Below are positions 59,371 to 64,000 of a stretch of DNA of 64,000 nt, in pieces. The translations under genes were made by a program, and so were the position numbers. The notes under the pieces were generated by a model. That model did no database searches. It had not been told where the DNA came from and saw only the letters and a list, made by a program, of their open reading frames with translations. The DNA comes from Antedon mediterranea (taxonomy: Eukaryota > Echinodermata > Crinoidea > Comatulida > Antedonidae), in assembly GCF_964355755.1 (NCBI RefSeq), contig NC_092672.1:27338501-27402500 (forward strand). The letters are read 5' to 3'. Position 1 is the first letter of the stretch; each line of letters begins with the position of its first letter.

Positions 59371-59879
59371 TTAGTTTCTAATTTATATATCATTTACATC
59401 AATACAGCAAAGTGCACAAGCCTTTGGCTGAGCTCCATTTGTTTCTTGTTAATAGTTACCATTGTGTTACTCATCTCAGAAACTGTTTTGTTGCATAGGT
59501 TTGCACACCTTATATTATATAAGGGCTAGTATCATTGTTTTACCCGCACATGACAGTAACCTACACTATAGTATATGTAAATTATAGAGTAAAAATTAAG
59601 TACATAAACCAACGGTATTGTGGACTGATCTTGTTTTGATATGGGTCCATGTATGTGAAAAGCAGCAACTGACCTAAATCAAGTCATTTATAGCTAGTAA
59701 AACAGTAGTATAATACAACTTACTGGAATAAAGCATTTGATAGAGTAAAGACAAACAATTACAAAGATTCATTGATTAGTTAGACAGGAATTAAAGCCCA
59801 GTTCGGAGACTATAAGATGTCATAGAGAAAGAACTTGTGTTGTGCCAAGCTTACATTGAGAATTGTTTGGTCACATCTT
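59371..59879. other. Noncoding spacer between Mab-21-like remnants
   Basis: No frame or repeat recognised. Confidence 0.35.
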
Positions 59880-60120
59880 TTTTAGTATCGCTGTTGGAAT
59901 TCTCCTTCTTTGATGTTGATATTACTGGAAAAAGTCTGTATACTACGACGTTTTTAACTAGTAGAATTTGTCAAAAACTGACCTCAAGACTTTAGAATTT
60001 CATTGCAGATGATCTTCTCCGGATGGTTTCAAAGTTTACCAGAAAATAATATGAGATATTGCGTTTAGTCAATTTTGTTTAGGGGTTGGTATTTGACAAG
60101 TTCTTATACTTCTTTTTCTG
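59880..60120 (+). pseudogene. Third Mab-21-like remnant, heavily decayed
   Basis: TTGCAGATGATCTTCTCCGG matches TTTGCAGATGGACTACTCAG of the intact gene. CCAGAAAATAATATGAGATA followed by TTGCGTTTAGTCAATT matches the VDQKIWDIAFNQ codons. Frameshifts throughout; only the first ~50 codons are traceable. Confidence 0.55.
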
Positions 60121-62090
60121 ATCCAAGAAACAGTTCTAATTTAATGTTACCATTTTAAGTTATTGTAAATGTTTGCTGCTTTTATTTCTTGAACTGTTTC
60201 TAAATAATTGAATGAACAATTACATTGCATATCGTTGAAAAGATCTAGAATTTCAGCTGACTACTTTATTTTACGCTGTCGTTGTTGTAATACTGAAGCA
60301 AGTTGTGTACTACCACGGATCTATAAATTAGAATACTGATGATAATCATAACAAGGATTAGACTATATTTTATTTTAGGTACGCGTGCAATATGATTGTT
60401 ACGTTTTCCGCTTACTTCGTTCTTTATTAAGTTAATTATTGTCTCATTTAGATACAACTGTGTAGTAGGTATGTACTCTAGGCGTTGATTTCAGTTCTGA
60501 TGATGAGAATAGTATTATTATAATAGTATATTATATAAGAAACTGGTATTTGCAGGTAGAAACATTTTTTTAGAAAAACTTAAAATCTTATTTTAAATTC
60601 ATTAATAAAAATTAATAACATACTAGGCGACCATAACTATCATCAAAATAAGATTCTGAAATTTGATTATCAATAAAAAAAAATAACATTCTACTATTTT
60701 TTGACAGTAATACTTAATGGCACTATCCGATGATAGACGCCATCAGTCGTCCTTCTAGCTCAAAATACAAAATAAAAGTTTTACCGATTTTAACCAAATG
60801 TTATGTTTTTTTTCGTGTAAGTCTTTCATTTTTGCATTATATTATTTTTACAGCCTAGGGTGTCAACAGTGTTATGTTTGATGAGTAGCATGATGTTGTT
60901 TCTAAGCTACTTTTCACGGCCTATTTTGTACGGCCTACAACTCATCAGCTTTCTAAATATTTTTTTTTTAATATTTAGTGTGCTTTCTACAGAGTTAAAA
61001 AATAGGCATGTTTTTGATAAATTTGCATTAAATAAATGCAGACGAATTTTAAATTTTAACGTACACGTGCGTTTTCACCAAGCATCAATAAAAAATGAGT
61101 TTTTAATCTAGCGCGTAAATCACATTGCGCAAGTCTGACGTTTAAAAAAAAAATAGGAGGTGGACAACTTCACATGAATGTCGATATGACAAAGTTACGA
61201 AATGTTATGTTTACACGTTTTAGACAAACGCGACGCACAAATAAAGCTAGAAGAAAACAATAATAATACAGAAAAAAAAAACGATGAAGATAATTCCATA
61301 CAATTCCAATCATATGTCCGCCAAGGTGTGGATAAATAAAAGTGTAGTGAAGAGCAACCTCTATAGCCATAATCGCAACAGTTATATATCATTTGAAAAA
61401 AAACAGAATAATAAAAAGATCAATATCAGCTAGAATTTCAACATGCTAAGTATTTAATACTAATATTATGCTACTGACTAAACATGAAATAATATATAAT
61501 TAGTAATGATATTTGTTTGTAGATTATTACAATATATTCATAAAATTGTATTTTAGGAAATACATTGTTATTGATAATTATTAAGAAATATTGTTCAAAT
61601 TCTTTATTAAAGTGTAATACTAGAATGATAATTATAGGTGTGATACAACGTATTGTTTTACGATAGGTTTTAAGAATTAGCCTTTTGTGTTTGAACTTCC
61701 ATTCTGTTACTTTTTTATTAATTTGATTAGCTTATGCTAATGAAATAGCAAGAAATTGATTTAAACCATTTATTTAAATCACTGTAGGGTGACTGCAGGT
61801 AAATTCAATAAACTCAACAGCAGCTCACGTTTTGATAATTCGCTGCGTAAACGATGTTAGTTGCATTTTAGTATTATGGTCATGAATGAATGAAAAGAAT
61901 TAGTGATCTATTAATGCGTTATTATTTTGTTTATAATTATTGGACAATTTTAACAATCAATGTACAATGCAATATCGTAAGTAATCAATATAAAATGTAA
62001 CTACAATCTAGAAAATATTATGTTGGTAATGTAATGGAAGTGGCTTGGAGTTCTACACCTCTCTCCTTCCATTTTACATCATTCTGGTAT
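60121..62090. other. Noncoding AT-rich DNA
   Basis: No exon with family similarity was found. Frames such as 60860-61111 are hydrophobic AT-rich readings without conserved motifs. Confidence 0.4.
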
Positions 62091-62093
62091 TGT

Positions 62094-62394
62094 TCATTGG
62101 CGTGCTGGAAGAAATAAGATAAAACCTGGATTTAATTCGTCATTATGTCGAGTTATAGGTTATATGCATTTATTTAAATACAATAATAAAAAAGATATAA
62201 TATTTACTGATTGATTAATCAATAATACTAATTGCATTCATTAATAAGCCTTCTTTAGGAGCTGGAAAACTTACGTTTTTCACACACAAAGCTTTTTTTT
62301 TTTCCACAATATAGATCAAGCCATTTCCCCCAATCAGTCATACTGACACAATCTTCGTTATTTGCGAGATTGTTTGGCTGACCAGTAAGCCAAC
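62094..62394 (-). CDS. C-type lectin domain, last two coding exons (partial gene)
   Basis: Exon 62394-62275 (acceptor TTTTTTCAG, donor GTAAGT) encodes WLTGQPNNLANNEDCV, TDWGKWLDLYC and SFVCEK. This is the C-terminal half of a C-type lectin fold with a QPN sugar-specificity loop, the ED before the WxD calcium site and the final two cysteines. QPN/EPN loops go with calcium-dependent mannose or fucose binding, QPD with galactose. The next acceptor (TTCTTCCAG) opens a short terminal exon, 62104-62094, giving Pro-Arg-Gln-stop in the correct phase. The 5' exons were not found up to 64000 and probably lie outside the window. The exon could also be an orphan fragment. An 11-A run in the codons for Lys-Lys-Lys is a frameshift-prone spot. 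Confidence 0.65.
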
Positions 62395-62399
62395 CTGAA

Positions 62400-63110
62400 A
62401 AAATAAAGGAGTTTTTATTGTATATAACATGCACCGGTAACTATCATTATACAAAGTATTGGTTGTAAGGTTTCTCAGCAACGTGATTTGTTTGAACGAT
62501 GACCATGATGAGTTCTAACCTTATGTGAAACAAAAAGTGTCTTTTTTTTATTAGATGAGCAAATTAGCACATGTGGTCAGGGATTACCATTAGTAAATTA
62601 ATCACTGTCCTATCAGATAGGTGGAATCCTCCTGATGCAGGGGCTATTTTGTGAACCAGATCACCGGAGTAACCCCTATTTGTCACGAATGATGAACTGG
62701 GTTGGCACACAGATTACAACTGTGTACACTACGCCTACGGTTCATATTCCTTATCCGAAAAGAACTAGAGATGAGAGGCAGCTATGTAATGTATGAAAAA
62801 AGAATGTCAGATAATGCTGCCTTTCATTTTAGTAAGTCATATTAATCTTTATTAGTATATCATAGTAAAATTGTATCTAGAAACTGACAATATACAATGA
62901 AACATATCAACTGATATCAAGTATTTCGGCAACGTACTTGTACTCATATTATACTAGTACATCCCTTTTGTGTTTCCCTACAACTTTATCTTTAGAATCT
63001 CTTGTACATCATATTATTGGTAAATGATGAACACACATATTGTATTGTAATGAGGCCATTGTCTGTGGTTCAGGCTCATTAAGCCCATCCCACAACTCAG
63101 ACCCATCCCT
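62400..63110. other. Noncoding, possible unnamed dispersed repeat
   Basis: 62520-62760 has moderate GC and phrases such as GGTTACTCCGGTGATCTGGT (minus strand). It looks repeat-like, but nothing in the window matches it. Confidence 0.3.
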
Positions 63111-63117
63111 AATTTAG

Positions 63118-63262
63118 ATCTTAGGACAACTACCCTCTGGACAATTACCACCCGGACAACTACTTCCCGGACAATCACTCCTCTAGGACAACTACCCCCG
63201 AACAACTACACCTTAGGAAACTACTCCCTAGGACAACTACTCCCAAGGACAACTACCGCATA
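63118..63262. repeat. Degenerate minisatellite, ~15-18-bp unit GGACAACTACCCCC
   Basis: Around nine copies of a GGACAACTAC core followed by 4-8 variable pyrimidine-rich bases. Confidence 0.75.
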
Positions 63263-63603
63263 TAACAAATACCCCCTACTGCAGTTTTTGGTAACAAGTG
63301 AGCATCTGCAATCATTTCATTGCCAGAATTTGATCTGTGTGGTATTAAAGCCACCAGCTTTTTGCGGCTAATATTATTTTTATTTTATTATTTATTTCCT
63401 TTATTGCATCAAGTAAGCAGTGATGAAGTTGACATAAATATAATAGTAAATATGTAAACACATAGTATAACACAGTCCAAACAAGTAATACTAAAATATA
63501 TCATAGTCCACAAATCAGTCTTTCAATGGCCATCATAGTACAGTACATCCAGTAACACAAACCAATATAGGTTCACAATTTGCTTATCATAACTCAGTTA
63601 CTG

Positions 63604-64000
63604 ATCATTCACCAATCATTGAAAACTCCGTGGAAAGTAATGAAGTTTTTTGTGCGTTGTGTCCGGACTTTGGGGAGGGTGAACGATCTAACGCGTCGGA
63701 GCTGATGGTTGTGTGTGGGAGGTTTAGGTAAGAGAGAGTGTAATATATGATCTTCTTTTTTCATTTTATCAAAGAATTTTCTTGACAACTTCTCGCGGCG
63801 TTCAGATAGAGTGATGATGTTAAGGTATCTGCGGGTATCAGCATACGAGGTACCATCGGGGCATATTATGTTACACGCTCTTCTTTGGACATGTTCAATT
63901 TGGTCAGATTGTGCTTTGGATAAACTCGGGGACCAAACAGCACAGGCATATTCGAGAACTGGTCGTATCACTGCTTGATAGTATCGGAGCAGTTCCAGTC
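63604..64000 (-). pseudogene. LINE reverse transcriptase C-terminal end, cut by window edge
   Basis: The frame is open through the right edge (LELLRYYQAVIRPVLEYACA, then VWSPSL). It continues with QIEHVQRRACNII, PDGTSYADTRRYLNI, LSERREKLSRKFF and ends in FNDW-stop. This is the region after the catalytic palm in CR1/jockey-type polymerases. The visible part has no lesion, so the element could be intact beyond the window; I class it as a mobile-element gene fragment. Confidence 0.75.

Noticed and set aside
60860-61111. 83-codon hydrophobic plus-strand frame
   Set aside because: AT-rich phenylalanine/leucine-rich reading without splice or family support.

Overview
The window is animal genomic DNA, most likely from an echinoderm or a related marine deuterostome. 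It is AT-rich, its genes have many short exons with GT/AG introns, it is crowded with retrotransposons and MITEs, and the palindrome TAGGCCTA is scattered through the noncoding DNA. The species is an inference. No RNA genes of bacterial type, operons or CRISPR arrays are present.

Layout. (1) 1-1701: the 3' part of a coding region open at the left edge, with a transposase-like region, an IQ motif and a BRCT domain. (2) 1.8-6.7 kb: noncoding, with a ~400-bp tandem duplication, a degenerate tandem array and two MITEs. (3) 6774-9560, minus strand: a six-exon gene reconstructed here for a 181-aa four-pass membrane protein I cannot name. (4) 12118-13671: an intronless, intact CYP3-clan cytochrome P450. 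(5) ~14.7-54.4 kb, minus strand: a direct tandem duplication of DCAF17 (substrate-receptor subunit of a CUL4-DDB1 ubiquitin ligase). The distal copy (exons 44630-53285) is intact: 14 exons, 491 aa. The proximal copy (15312-35688) has the same 14 exons but three lesions: a 764-bp TIR transposon with a 9-bp target-site duplication in exon 1, a TGA at the start of exon 10, and a ~3-kb LINE in exon 10. Its first intron also holds a 5.3-kb inverted-repeat structure around a decayed Penelope-like element with hammerhead-like motifs. Between the two copies lie broken Ty3/gypsy elements. (6) 56118-58115: an intact Mab-21/cGAS-like receptor (cGLR-type) gene, followed by two decaying tandem relatives (58.78-59.37 kb and ~59.88-60.12 kb). 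(7) 62.09-62.39 kb, minus: the last exons of a C-type lectin domain gene. (8) 63.6-64.0 kb, minus: the end of a LINE reverse transcriptase running off the right edge.

The host genes do not form a pathway. The common theme is duplication followed by decay, with mobile elements as the main agents (DCAF17, the cGLR-like cluster). The points most worth following are the inverted-repeat Penelope structure, the BRCT fusion protein, and the cGLR-like gene, which keeps the nucleotidyltransferase metal-binding spacing.
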